Part shown: one piece after another, positions 34,061 to 43,021 of the stretch
Layout: the number at the start of each line of letters is the position of its first letter
How positions within the stretch are numbered: position 1 is the first letter of the stretch
NCBI GenBank assembly: GCA_050486445.1
Contig: JBJHDH010000021.1
Coordinates: 1 to 56,572 of the forward strand
Origin: Euryhalocaulis sp050486445
GTDB lineage: Bacteria; Pseudomonadota; Alphaproteobacteria; Caulobacterales; Maricaulaceae
DNA: 56,572 bases
Direction of reading: 5' to 3'
Notes under the pieces: generated by a model
Seen by the model: only the letters and a program-made list of their open reading frames with translations
Told to the model about the DNA's origin: nothing
Database searches by the model: none
Position numbers and translations under genes: made by a program

Positions 34061-34786
34061 ATGCGCGGTCTGGCAGGCATTGCGGCGTTCATTGTGCTGG
34101 TCATGCTGGCCGCTGTGCTGGCGGTGCGCGTGTTCGCGCCGGAAACGCTGCCCGGCGGCGGACAGCAGGTGCATCTGGCTTATCTGGTCGGCTGGGTCGC
34201 CATGCTCAGCGCCGCGATCTTCCTGTTCGGCCGCATCCCCATCGGTCAAGCGGTGCGCTCGCTGCTGATCTGGGCCGGGATCGTGCTGTTCCTGGTCGCC
34301 ATCTATGCGCTGCGCGACGATTTCCGCGCGATCTACGAAGCAATGGTGGGCGAGCTTGCGCCCTATGCGCCGATGTCCGTCGCGACTCCCGAGACCGTGG
34401 ATGGCGCGCCCGGTGAAACCGCGGTGGCGCTGCGCCGCGCAAGAGACGGGCATTTCTGGGCCGACGCGGACGTGAATGGCGGCGCGGTGCGCTTTCTGAT
34501 CGACACCGGCGCAAGCACCGTGGCGCTCTCCCACGCCGATGCGCGGCGCGCGGGGCTGGACCCGGACCGGCTGCGCTATACGGCCCGGATCATGACCGCC
34601 GGCGGCGAGGCGCGGGGCGCGCCGGTGCGGCTGGATCGTATCGCCGTGGGCGATGTGACGCTGGAAAATGTCCAGGCCATCGTGATTGAGGGCGACGCGC
34701 TGCCCATCTCGCTGCTGGGCATGTCGTTTCTTGGCCGCCTGTCGCGCTATGAGGCGACGCAGGATTCGCTCATCCTGCGGCTTTGA
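34061..34786 (+). CDS. Membrane-anchored retropepsin-like aspartic protease (TIGR02281 type)
   Basis: A 241-residue protein with three N-terminal hydrophobic helices (about 7-23, 38-57, 66-83), then a C-terminal single-domain aspartic protease. The active-site motif is FLIDTGAS with D148. The second hydrophobic-Gly motif is seen in ISLLGMSFLGRL. It matches the clan AA protease family TIGR02281, common in alphaproteobacteria and expected to act as a dimer on the periplasmic side. An AGGAGACCCG site precedes the ATG at 34061. Substrates are unknown. Confidence 0.85.
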   Translation: MRGLAGIAAFIVLVMLAAVLAVRVFAPETLPGGGQQVHLAYLVGWVAMLSAAIFLFGRIPIGQAVRSLLIWAGIVLFLVAIYALRDDFRAIYEAMVGELAPYAPMSVATPETVDGAPGETAVALRRARDGHFWADADVNGGAVRFLIDTGASTVALSHADARRAGLDPDRLRYTARIMTAGGEARGAPVRLDRIAVGDVTLENVQAIVIEGDALPISLLGMSFLGRLSRYEATQDSLILRL

Positions 34787-34795
34787 CGGGCTGTT

Positions 34796-35611
34796 TCAGC
34801 CGAACGCCTTGTAAAGCAGCGAACCGGCGGTCAGGGCCAGCGCCACGGCGAACAGGCGGCGCAGATTATTCGCCGGCAAGGCGTGCGCCAGATGCGCGCC
34901 CAGCGGCGTCGTCAGCACGGTCAGCACGCCGATAAACAGCATTCCCGGAATTGAGACATAGCCCAGCGACCAGGGCGGCCGGTCCGGCACGCCCAGACCC
35001 TGCGCGATGAACACGACCACCCCGACCAGGCCGATGCCGACCCCGAAACCCGCCGCCGTGGCCACGGCGCGATGGATCGGCCGACCATACAGCGTCATCA
35101 GCAGCACGCCGAACGTGCCGCCGCCAATTCCCATCATCACGGAGATCGCGCCGATCAGCGTTCCCTGACCGGCGCGCGTCGCGCCTTTCGGCATTGTATG
35201 GCCGATGCGCCAGTCCGGGCTTCCGAATGCAAATTGCAGCGAAACCAGCAGCGCCGCGATGCCGAAAAACGCGGTCAGGCCCTGGCCGGAAATGACGCTG
35301 GCCAGCAGCGCGCCGCCCGCCGCGCCCAGCATGATCCAGCCTGTCCAGGCTTTCAGAATGTCCCAGTCCACCGCGCCGCGCTTGTTGTGCGCCATCACAG
35401 AGCGGATCGAGGTGGCGACGATGGTGGCCAGCGAGGTCGCCACCGCCACATGCATTCGCGTCGATTCCGGATAGGAGAGGGCGGTGAGCGCGTAATACAG
35501 GGCCGGCACGATCACCACGCCGCCGCCAACGCCAAACAGGCCCGCGACCAGCCCGGCCAGCACCCCCGCCACGGCCAGCGCCGCGACCAGCAGGACAAGC
35601 TCCACTTCCAT
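34796..35611 (-). CDS. TauE/SafE-family sulfite/organosulfonate exporter-like permease
   Basis: A 271-residue polytopic membrane protein. N-terminal GLVAGLFGVGGGVVIVPALYY and central GAISVMMGIGGGTFGVLLM are the duplicated TauE/SafE motifs. The family exports sulfite, sulfoacetate and other anions. Substrate cannot be assigned. The start is the ATG at 35609-35611, 11 bases after dusA's stop on the same strand, so it may be co-transcribed with dusA. A sulfur link with sqdB/cysQ is possible but they are 15 kb away. Confidence 0.85.
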   Translation of the reverse strand: MEVELVLLVAALAVAGVLAGLVAGLFGVGGGVVIVPALYYALTALSYPESTRMHVAVATSLATIVATSIRSVMAHNKRGAVDWDILKAWTGWIMLGAAGGALLASVISGQGLTAFFGIAALLVSLQFAFGSPDWRIGHTMPKGATRAGQGTLIGAISVMMGIGGGTFGVLLMTLYGRPIHRAVATAAGFGVGIGLVGVVVFIAQGLGVPDRPPWSLGYVSIPGMLFIGVLTVLTTPLGAHLAHALPANNLRRLFAVALALTAGSLLYKAFG

Positions 35612-35622
35612 GTTTCGCCCTT

Positions 35623-36609
35623 CTACGCCGCTTCGGCGCCGCGCTCCACGGCGGAAAGCGCGCGCAGCACAGTCTCCACGTTCGCGCCCGGCTGCACGGA
35701 CTCTTCGGAGAGAATCCGCCGCCATTCGCGCGCGCCGGGCAGGCCGTGGAACAGGCCCAGCATATGCCGCGCAATGGCGTTGAGGCGGACGCCCTGTACA
35801 AGCTGCGCCTCGATATAGGGCAGATAATCATGCACCACGCCGGTGCGCGTCAGCGGGCGCGGCGCCGCGCCGAATACCAGCGTATCGGCCCCGGCCAGCA
35901 CCCATGGCGTCTGATAGGCGGCGCGGCCCAGCATGGCGCCGTCCAGTTCCGCCGATTCCGCCAGCGCGTGCGGAACGTCGCGCAGCCCGCCATTCAGCAC
36001 CACGGTCAGGTCCGGCCGCGCCCGTTTCAGCCGCCGCACCAGATCGTAATCCAGCGGCGGCACGGTGCGGTTGTCCTTCGGCGACAGGCCGCTCAGCCAC
36101 GCCTTGCGCGCATGAACGATAAAGACGCGCACGCCCGCTTCGGCCACGGCCTCGACAAAATCGAACAGGGCAATCTCTGGATCCTGATCGTCGACGCCGA
36201 TCCGGCATTTCACGGTGACGGGAACATCCACCGCATCCAGCATGGCGCGCGCGCAGTCGGCGACCAGCGCGGGCTCGCGCATCAGGCAGGCGCCGAACCG
36301 GCCGGACTGCACCCGGTCGGACGGGCAGCCGATATTCAGATTGATCTCGCCATAGCCCATGGCGGCGCCGATCTTCGCCGCCTGCGCCAGCTCCGCCGGG
36401 TCCGATCCGCCGATCTGCAACGCCACGGGCTGCTCCGCCGGGTCAAAGCCGATCAGGCGCGCCGCGTCCCCGCGGGTCACCGCCTGGGCGACCGCCATCT
36501 CGGTATAGAGCAGGGCGCGGCGCGTGATGAGCCGGTGCAGCGCCCGGCAATGCCGGTCGGTCCAGTCCATCATCGGCGCGACGCTGAGTTTATAGGGGCC
36601 AGGTTCCAT
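35623..36609 (-). CDS. dusA: tRNA-dihydrouridine(20/20a) synthase DusA
   Basis: A 328-residue flavoenzyme that reduces uridine to dihydrouridine at positions 20 and 20a of tRNA. N-terminal KLSVAPMMDWTDRHCRALHRL, NLNIGCPSDRVQSGRFGACLM with the catalytic cysteine, and VKCRIGVDD are all DusA hallmarks. FMN-binding VLNGG is present. The DusA-specific C-terminal helical domain (ARHMLGLFHGLPGAREWRRILSE) is intact. Full length, cytoplasmic. The TauE/SafE gene follows on the same strand. Confidence 0.95.
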   Translation of the reverse strand: MEPGPYKLSVAPMMDWTDRHCRALHRLITRRALLYTEMAVAQAVTRGDAARLIGFDPAEQPVALQIGGSDPAELAQAAKIGAAMGYGEINLNIGCPSDRVQSGRFGACLMREPALVADCARAMLDAVDVPVTVKCRIGVDDQDPEIALFDFVEAVAEAGVRVFIVHARKAWLSGLSPKDNRTVPPLDYDLVRRLKRARPDLTVVLNGGLRDVPHALAESAELDGAMLGRAAYQTPWVLAGADTLVFGAAPRPLTRTGVVHDYLPYIEAQLVQGVRLNAIARHMLGLFHGLPGAREWRRILSEESVQPGANVETVLRALSAVERGAEAA

Positions 36610-36679
36610 TATAATCTATCCTTGGCCTGATGCTGGCCGGGATTTCAAGCGGCGCTTTCTGTTGATCCAGGAATTCGTC

Positions 36680-37381
36680 TCAGCCTGATGCGGACAGGCA
36701 GGCGTAAACTGCCTCGGGATTCTCAAGCCGCATCCCGGCGACGCTGTCGCCCGGCCCGACCTTGATCGCTACGCCGCCAAGCGCCAGCGCGGCGTGCATG
36801 GCGGCTTCGTCTGTAATGTCATCGCCGATCATTACGGGACGGCGTCCGGCGAAGGGCGGAGTCAGCATGAGGCATCGCAAAGCCCGCCCCTTGTCAGCGC
36901 GTTCCGGTTTCACTTCCACCACCATTTTTCCATGCTGGAGAACATAGCCGGGCGCATCGTTCAGCACGGCTTCCAGCAGGGCGATGCAGTCCGGCCCCGC
37001 TTCGGGCGCCGCCCGATAATGCAGCGCCACGCCGTTCGATTTCACTTCGTAAATTACGCCGGGAAAGCACCGCGCGGCGGTCTCCGCCGCCTCTATCAGG
37101 CGCGGATGCGGTCCCGGGGTCTTGCCGTTAACAGTCGTCCATCCCGGCGCGGCGATTTCATCGCCATGACCGCCCACGCGCCAGAATGTATCGGGCACGC
37201 GCGAATTCAGATCGGTCAGGGTCCGGCCACTGAGAATCGCTGCCGCGCCGCCGAAACGCCCCGGAATACGCGCCAACGCCGCCCGGCGCGCAGGCGTCAG
37301 CACCGCGTCCGCCGGATGGGGAACGATTTCGGTCAGCGTGCCGTCGAAATCCAGAAACAGCGCATCGGTTTCCGGGCTCAT
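36680..37381 (-). CDS. otsB: Trehalose-6-phosphate phosphatase
   Basis: A 233-residue HAD-fold phosphatase of the OtsB family. Motif I is D11-F-D13-GTLTEI, motif II-like SGRTL, and motif IV GDDITDEAAM, which binds magnesium. It would remove phosphate from trehalose-6-phosphate to give the osmoprotectant trehalose. No otsA synthase gene is in the window. The start is taken as ATG at 37379-37381, which gives normal family length; an in-frame ATG at 37415-37417 would add 12 residues. It is divergent from an MscS channel gene, an osmotic-stress pairing. Confidence 0.88.
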   Translation of the reverse strand: MSPETDALFLDFDGTLTEIVPHPADAVLTPARRAALARIPGRFGGAAAILSGRTLTDLNSRVPDTFWRVGGHGDEIAAPGWTTVNGKTPGPHPRLIEAAETAARCFPGVIYEVKSNGVALHYRAAPEAGPDCIALLEAVLNDAPGYVLQHGKMVVEVKPERADKGRALRCLMLTPPFAGRRPVMIGDDITDEAAMHAALALGGVAIKVGPGDSVAGMRLENPEAVYACLSASG

Positions 37382-37496
37382 GCCGCATAAACGCGGGCGG
37401 ACGCGCTTCGTTCTCATTTCCCGAGGCGGCTCTGGAACCTTTCGCGGGACTTTCTCCTTGGATGGTTTGCCCCCTCTTCCCGAGAGGCGTCGAGAC

Positions 37497-38459
37497 ATGC
37501 CGATATCGAAGATCAAACCAACACTGAAGCGGTTGCGCGGCCCGATCCTGCTGGCGCTGACGGCCGTGGTGGCCCAGATAGCCATGACCGTATTTCTTCC
37601 GGCGACGGAGGAAAGGGGGTCGGCCTTGATCCTTGCCCGCATCCTTTCGGCCACCGCCATCGGATGGGCGGTCTATATTTTCGGCGACTCTTTTCTTGCT
37701 GCGCGGCTCGGCATTTTGCGGCTGGACGTGGCCGACAATCTGAGAGCGCGGCAAATCGCGACGCGCCTGCGTGTGCTGCGTCCGATGTGGGCGATGCTGA
37801 TCGTCACCCTGACGCTTGCCGCGGCGCTGACCGCTATTCCCTGGGCGCGGCAGATCGGTGTTTCTCTCTTTGCCTCGGCAGGGATCGCGGGAATCGCGCT
37901 CGGCATCGCGGCCCAGCCGGTCCTCTCCAACCTGATCGCAGGACTCCAGATCGCCTTTACCCAGCCGATCCGGCTGGATGACGCGGTGGTGGTGGAGAAT
38001 GAGTGGGGCTGGATCGAGGAAATCGGTATGTTCCATGTCGTGATCCGCCTGTGGGATTTGCGGCGGCTTGTGGTTCCGCTGCGATATTTTATCGAGCAGC
38101 CGTTCCAGAACTGGACGCGTCGCTCCGCCTCGATCATCGGCACGGTATTCTGGTCGCTCGATTATCGCGCGCCCATGGACGAAATGCGCAAGAAACTGGA
38201 CGAGATCGTGGCCTCTACCCCGCTCTGGGATGGCGAAGTCTGCGTGCTTCAGGTCACGGAAGCGGAGCGGAACACGATCCAGGTGCGGGCTCTCGCCAGC
38301 GCGAAGACATCGCCAGAGGCGTGGGATTTGCGCTGCCTGATCCGGGAGGAAATGATTGTCTGGTTGCAAGAGAACGCGCCCGAGGCCCTGCCTCATGTGC
38401 GCGCCGAAGCGGAAATCCGGCGCCGCCCTGACCCCGATGTTGAACCCCGTCCCGCTTAA
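37497..38459 (+). CDS. MscS-family mechanosensitive ion channel
   Basis: A 320-residue protein with four hydrophobic N-terminal helices, then the MscS pore and beta domain. The pore-lining segment GIAGIALGIAAQPVLSNLIAGLQIAFTQPIRLDD is characteristic, followed by VVPLRYFIEQPFQNWTR. It opens on membrane tension to release solutes. Larger than the minimal MscS by one extra helix. GAGAGG lies 9 bases before the ATG at 37497. It is divergent from otsB. The cytoplasmic C-terminus ends in an arginine/proline-rich tail. Confidence 0.88.
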   Translation: MPISKIKPTLKRLRGPILLALTAVVAQIAMTVFLPATEERGSALILARILSATAIGWAVYIFGDSFLAARLGILRLDVADNLRARQIATRLRVLRPMWAMLIVTLTLAAALTAIPWARQIGVSLFASAGIAGIALGIAAQPVLSNLIAGLQIAFTQPIRLDDAVVVENEWGWIEEIGMFHVVIRLWDLRRLVVPLRYFIEQPFQNWTRRSASIIGTVFWSLDYRAPMDEMRKKLDEIVASTPLWDGEVCVLQVTEAERNTIQVRALASAKTSPEAWDLRCLIREEMIVWLQENAPEALPHVRAEAEIRRRPDPDVEPRPA

Positions 38460-38562
38460 ACCGGCCCCGCGCCGGATATGCTCGCTCTATTTGAGAGCCA
38501 TTCGTAACAAATCTATCCTGACGGGGGCCGCTGGACCGGTCTTTCTGTAAAGGAGCAGTCCC

Positions 38563-38937
38563 ATGAAGCGCGTTCTTTTCGCCGCCGCCGCTGGATTGGT
38601 TATCGGACTCGCGGCCCCGTCCATGGCCGATGACCGGGTCGATCATTTTGCCGGCGAGCCGGCCGAAACGCTGGACCAGGCGCTCGCAAATTTCTCCGAA
38701 TACAACACCCGGCTGGAAGCAGTTCTGGAGAAGGAGACGCTGGACTTTCCCGATATGCGCGTCATTCACGAACTGACCTACACGCTGGAAAACGCGCTGG
38801 AGAAAATCCGCGAAGACATGGCGGTGCTGGCGGAAACGCTGGAGGCGCTGCATCTGGCGTCGGAGACGGGAGATGAGGACGGCTCACGCCGGCACGGCGA
38901 AGCATATCTGGAGACGGCCCGGCTCATCCGCCCCTGA
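38563..38937 (+). CDS. DUF6746-like small exported protein
   Basis: A 124-residue protein with a Sec signal (residues 1-22, ending PSMA) followed by an all-helical domain: DHFAGEPAETLDQALANFSEYN, then long amphipathic helices with LEAVLEKETL and ALEKIREDMAVLAETLEALH. This fits the DUF6746 family, periplasmic helical proteins of unknown function. AAGGAG lies 8 bases before the ATG at 38563. The 190 bases after it, up to the molybdoenzyme gene, hold only short palindromes. Confidence 0.75.
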   Translation: MKRVLFAAAAGLVIGLAAPSMADDRVDHFAGEPAETLDQALANFSEYNTRLEAVLEKETLDFPDMRVIHELTYTLENALEKIREDMAVLAETLEALHLASETGDEDGSRRHGEAYLETARLIRP

Positions 38938-39127
38938 CAGGCCCCCGGTCCCGGGCGCCCCGGATGCTCTGTCAGAGCAAGAGGCGCCCTGCAATTTGCC
39001 GCCGCGCCGTGGCTGATTCCGCGGAACCTCTCGCGGGCGCCGCGATTGTAGCAGGCATGCCCCGCGTCCCTCGCTCTCTCCACACCGCACCCGGAATGCG
39101 CGGGACTATGCGCAGGAGGACCGGCCG

Positions 39128-41437
39128 ATGAGCGAGGAACTGGAGTTTGAGCCCTATGAGGCGCCCGCGGGCGGCTGGGGGTCGCTCAAGTCTCTATGGC
39201 GCCATTCCACAAGGCAGCGTGCGCTGGATGTACCGGCAAAGCTGATGCGCCACCACAACAAGCATGGCGGCTATATGTGCATGAGCTGCGCATGGGCGAA
39301 ACCGGCAGACCCCCATGCTGGCGAGTTCTGCGAGAATGGCGCCAAGGCCGCGTTCTGGGAAATGACAGGCCGCCGCGCAACGCCGGAATTTTTCGCCGAC
39401 CACCCCGTCAGCGAATTGCTCGAATGGAGCGATTACGAGCTGGAGAATGAAGGCCGCCTGACCCATCCGATGCGTTTCAACCCACAGACCGGCTGCTATG
39501 AGACAATCGGCTGGGAAGAGGCGTTTGCCGATATTGGCGCCCGGCTGCGCAGTCTCGATCCGAAATCAGCGGTGTTCTACACGTCGGGCCGCGCCTCGCT
39601 TGAGACATCTTATATGTATCAGCTCTTCGCGCGCCTCTATGGCCACAACAACCTGCCGGACAGCTCGAATATGTGCCACGAGACCACGTCCGTGGCGCTG
39701 CCCGAAAGCATCGGCGTTCCGGTCGGCACGGTGATGCTGCACGATTTCGGCGAGACGGACTGCATCCTGTCCTTCGGCCAGAATGTCGGAACGAATTCGC
39801 CGCGCATGCTGCATCAGTTGCAGGAGGCGAGAGAGCGGGACGTCCCCATCCTGGTGTTCAATCCGCTGCGTGAAAAAGGCTGGGAGGAATTCACCAATCC
39901 CCAGCATCCGGGCCAGATGGCGACCGGCGGCAAGACGATTATCTGCACCCAGTATCATCAGGTGCGCGCGGCCGGCGACATCGCCGCCATTATGGGCGTG
40001 TGCAAGGCGCTGATCGAAAAGGACGACGCCGGGCGCACCAATGGCGGAAGCCGGGTGCTGGATCACGAATTCATCGCCGAACACACGCACGGCTTCGAGA
40101 GCTTCGCCGCCCTGGCGCGGCGGCAGGGCTGGGCGGAACTGGAACAGGCCAGCGGCCTGTCCCGCGCGGCGATGGAGTCGGCGGCGGAGGTCTATGCCGG
40201 CGCAGAGCGCGTCATCGCCGTCTATGGAATGGGGCTGACCCAGCACAGGCTGGGTGTCGATACGGTGCAGATGCTGGTCAATCTGTTGCTGCTGCGCGGC
40301 AATATCGGAAAGCCGGGCGCGGGCATCTGTCCTGTGCGCGGTCATTCCAATGTGCAGGGCCAGCGCACGGTCGGCATCGCGGAGAAGACAGAACTGGTCC
40401 CGCTCGACCGCATGGCGCGTCAATATGGCTTCGAGCCGCCGCGCGAGGACGGCATGAACACAGTCGAAGCGTGCGAGGGGATTCTGGATGGCTCGGTGCG
40501 CGCTTTCATCGGCCTTGGCGGCAATTTCGTGCGCGCCATTCCTGACCGTGATGTGATGGAGCCCGCCTGGCGCGAACTGGACCTCTCGGTGCAGATCGCC
40601 ACCAAGCTGAATCGCAGCCACCTGATTACAGCGAAGACGACCTATCTGCTGCCCTGCCTGGGGCGGAGCGAGATCGACGAACAGGCGAGCGGACCGCAGA
40701 CCGTGACAATGGAGGATTCCACCGCCTGCATCCACCCTTCGCGCGGAGTCGCAAAACCTGCCAGCGGGAATCTGCTCTCAGAGCCCGCCATTGTGGCCGG
40801 TCTGGCCAGGGCGACGCTGGAATCCGGCGCCAATGTTCCGTGGGATGACTGGGTGGCCGATTACGGTCTGATCCGCGACGCCATTGAAGAAAGCTTCCCG
40901 GATGATTTCCGGGAGTTCAACAAGCGCCTCGGCCTGCCGGGCGGGTTCCCGCGTCCGCTGGCCGCACGCGAACGCAAGTGGGAGACCGATACGGGCAGAG
41001 CGAATTTCAAATGCCCCTCCGCCCTGTCCGCCAGTTTCGACGATGGCCGCGACCCGGATGTTTTCCGCCTTATCACGCTGCGCTCGAACGATCAGTTCAA
41101 CACCACCGTCTATGGTTATCGTGATCGCTTTCGCGGCATTGCCGGCTCGCGCATGGTGGTGATGATGAATCCCGCCGACATGCGGCGGCTGGGTGTGGCG
41201 CATCGCGGAAAAGTCACGCTGCGCACCGCTGTGCGGGACAATGTCGAGCGCGTGATGCCAGGATTCACGGCGCTGGAATACAACATCCCCGAGGGATGCT
41301 GCGCCGCCTATTACCCCGAATGCAATGCGCTGGTCCCGCTCTGGCAATATGCGGAAAAGAGCAAGACGCCGGCCGTGAAGTCCGTCCCCGTGCGCATCGC
41401 GCCCGATGGCGCGCCGCCGCCTGCGAATGACGGCTGA
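39128..41437 (+). CDS. FdhF/YdeP-family molybdopterin oxidoreductase
   Basis: A 769-residue molybdopterin enzyme of the FdhF/YdeP group. Three N-terminal cysteines (C51-x2-C54-x13-C68, CMSCAWAKPADPH...FCENGAK) replace the standard four-cysteine iron-sulfur motif of formate dehydrogenases. The molybdopterin domain includes SSNMCHETTS, SFGQNVGTNSPRML and the C-terminal dinucleotide-binding section (LRSNDQFNTTVYGYRDRFRG). YdeP-type enzymes are linked to acid and oxidative stress; the reaction is not established. No FdhD gene is adjacent. GCAGGAGGA precedes the ATG at 39128. It is convergent with the ZIP gene. Confidence 0.9.
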   Translation: MSEELEFEPYEAPAGGWGSLKSLWRHSTRQRALDVPAKLMRHHNKHGGYMCMSCAWAKPADPHAGEFCENGAKAAFWEMTGRRATPEFFADHPVSELLEWSDYELENEGRLTHPMRFNPQTGCYETIGWEEAFADIGARLRSLDPKSAVFYTSGRASLETSYMYQLFARLYGHNNLPDSSNMCHETTSVALPESIGVPVGTVMLHDFGETDCILSFGQNVGTNSPRMLHQLQEARERDVPILVFNPLREKGWEEFTNPQHPGQMATGGKTIICTQYHQVRAAGDIAAIMGVCKALIEKDDAGRTNGGSRVLDHEFIAEHTHGFESFAALARRQGWAELEQASGLSRAAMESAAEVYAGAERVIAVYGMGLTQHRLGVDTVQMLVNLLLLRGNIGKPGAGICPVRGHSNVQGQRTVGIAEKTELVPLDRMARQYGFEPPREDGMNTVEACEGILDGSVRAFIGLGGNFVRAIPDRDVMEPAWRELDLSVQIATKLNRSHLITAKTTYLLPCLGRSEIDEQASGPQTVTMEDSTACIHPSRGVAKPASGNLLSEPAIVAGLARATLESGANVPWDDWVADYGLIRDAIEESFPDDFREFNKRLGLPGGFPRPLAARERKWETDTGRANFKCPSALSASFDDGRDPDVFRLITLRSNDQFNTTVYGYRDRFRGIAGSRMVVMMNPADMRRLGVAHRGKVTLRTAVRDNVERVMPGFTALEYNIPEGCCAAYYPECNALVPLWQYAEKSKTPAVKSVPVRIAPDGAPPPANDG

Positions 41438-41443
41438 GCGGCG

Positions 41444-42316
41444 TTACTCCACAGGCATGATACTGGCGTCGCGGCGCCAGGGGCGCGGTCGCGAAAATTG
41501 CGGGCACCCGGTCTCCGGCGCGGCCTGCGCCGAGGCGTAGAGGCAGGGCGCATACCGGTCATCATCGTGGGCATGGGCATGGCCGGCATGTGCGCCGCGC
41601 CCCGCATGTGCGCCATGATCGTGCGCCGGCAGAACCATGATGAACGCCGCCATCGCCAGTCCCGCCGCGCAGGCCGTGGCGGCGTTTCTGGCGGGCCGGA
41701 CCGGCGCACGCGAGACCAGCAGCGAGAGCGCGGAATACATCAGAAGCCCGGCGCCAAATCCCAGCAGGGCGCCGAGCGCCTCCGGGCCGAGTTTCGCGAC
41801 AACGGGCGCGCCGATCAGTGCGCCCAGAAATGTGGTCACGCCGCCGGCTGTGACGGCGAGCGCCGCCGCCGCCGCGACCGGCAGTCCGGCCCGGCGCGCC
41901 AGCAGATAGCACAGCGCGCCTTCGGGCAGTTCGTGCATCAGCAGGCCCGTGGCGCTGGACAGCACAAACGCCTCGCCCGCTTTGCCGGCGGCGGCCAGCA
42001 CCAGCCCGTCTGCGAAGGAATGCACCGCGATCCCGCCCAGCAGAACCAGATCGCCAGCCCGGCCGCGGGTCTTTCCGGCGTTGGCGGCGGCCCAGCCCGC
42101 GGCCAGACCCGCGCCGATAAACCCTGGCGCCGCGCCGTTCAGAGCGATGGCCTCGGGACCGATATGCAGCACGGCGACGGCGAACAGAATCCCCGCCGCC
42201 GCCGCGGCGATCGGCTCCGTCGCGCTTTTGGCGCGCCCGCCGAGCCACATCGTGAGCGCGACCGCCGCGATGGATATTCCCACCGCGGCGGCGCTGAGGA
42301 AAATGACCGGAGACAT
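41444..42316 (-). CDS. ZIP-family zinc transporter
   Basis: A 290-residue ZIP permease with about eight hydrophobic segments. The metal-path motifs are H99-S-F-A-D103-G in helix 4 and H128-E-L-P-E132-G in helix 5, as in zinc importers. After the last membrane helix is a His-rich tail (AHDHGAHAGRGAHAGHAHAHDDD, about 231-253) and an extra Cys-containing C-terminus. It would import zinc across the inner membrane. The start is the ATG at 42314-42316. A perfect Zur box (42344-42360) lies 28 bases upstream, so it should be repressed when zinc is ample. It is divergent from the DUF2796 operon. Confidence 0.88.
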   Translation of the reverse strand: MSPVIFLSAAAVGISIAAVALTMWLGGRAKSATEPIAAAAAGILFAVAVLHIGPEAIALNGAAPGFIGAGLAAGWAAANAGKTRGRAGDLVLLGGIAVHSFADGLVLAAAGKAGEAFVLSSATGLLMHELPEGALCYLLARRAGLPVAAAAALAVTAGGVTTFLGALIGAPVVAKLGPEALGALLGFGAGLLMYSALSLLVSRAPVRPARNAATACAAGLAMAAFIMVLPAHDHGAHAGRGAHAGHAHAHDDDRYAPCLYASAQAAPETGCPQFSRPRPWRRDASIMPVE

Positions 42317-42343
42317 GAAATTCGGAGGGCCGCCTGAATTGAT

Positions 42344-42360
42344 GTGTTATAGTATAACAC
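42344..42360. promoter_or_regulatory. Zur box A (perfect palindrome)
   Basis: GTGTTATA-G-TATAACAC is a perfect 17-bp palindrome identical at its core to the known Zur consensus TGTTATANTATAACA. It sits midway in the 120-base gap between the ZIP gene and the DUF2796 operon, so one site can repress both directions. The fur-family gene encoded at 45738-46169 is the likely binder. Confidence 0.9.
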
Positions 42361-42436
42361 TTATAATGCCTGTCCGGTCCAGTCCGGAAGACAGGGAAAA
42401 CAGCGTGGGTGGCGAAATGAGCGAAGGAAACCGGAA

Positions 42437-43021
42437 ATGAAAATAGCGTTGCTGGCCGCCATTCCGCTGGCCGCCGCCGCACTGGCGCCAGCGGCCGCGA
42501 TGGCGGATGAATTCGGGCAGATGGATGAGTTCCGGCAGATGGATGCGCATGTTCACGGCGCCGGCCGCCTGGCGTTTGTCGCCGATGGCGCCGTTCTGGC
42601 CGCCGAGCTGGAAACGCCGCTGGCCAATCTGATCGGCTTTGAACATGCGCCGCGCAACGATGCGGAGCGGCAGGCCTATACGGAGGCCGTCGCCTGGCTC
42701 TCCGATCCGTTCCAGGCGTTCGGCCTTCCGCGCGCGGGGTGCGAGATACAGGACGTGACGGTCACAGAGCCGGACTTCGCGGAAGCGGCGCACGATCACG
42801 ATCACGATCATTCCCACGACCATGACCGCGATCATGCTCACGCGGATTTGCGGATCGAATATGTTTTCGCCTGTTCCACGCTTTCGCAATTGCGCCAAAT
42901 TCCTGTGGCGTTATTCGGACGCTTTCCTGGCTTCACCCGTATTGATGCGGTGTTCGTCGGGGAAAGGAGCTATACAGGGGCGCTGACTCCACAGGCTGCA
43001 ACACTGGATCTTCGTGAATGA
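42437..43021 (+). CDS. DUF2796 His-rich periplasmic zinc-binding protein (ZrgA-like)
   Basis: A 194-residue exported protein (signal to about residue 22, PAAAMA). It has the DUF2796 opening DAHVHGAGRLAFV (HVHG at 38-41), the helical NDAERQAYTEA segment, and a central His/Asp tract (residues 119-135, HDHDHDHSHDHD...HAH) that should bind zinc, ending in the small beta domain with VFACSTLSQLRQIPV. DUF2796 proteins occur in Zur-regulated zrg loci of Vibrio (from memory). It lies first after Zur box A and overlaps the DUF3299 gene start as ATGA. Probable role: periplasmic zinc capture for the following ABC proteins. Confidence 0.85.
   Translation: MKIALLAAIPLAAAALAPAAAMADEFGQMDEFRQMDAHVHGAGRLAFVADGAVLAAELETPLANLIGFEHAPRNDAERQAYTEAVAWLSDPFQAFGLPRAGCEIQDVTVTEPDFAEAAHDHDHDHSHDHDRDHAHADLRIEYVFACSTLSQLRQIPVALFGRFPGFTRIDAVFVGERSYTGALTPQAATLDLRE

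Noticed and set aside
38938..39127. Possible small gene or RNA between the DUF6746 and molybdoenzyme genes
   Set aside because: Only short GC-rich palindromes are visible, with no ribosome-binding site plus frame or terminator structure that would support a gene.
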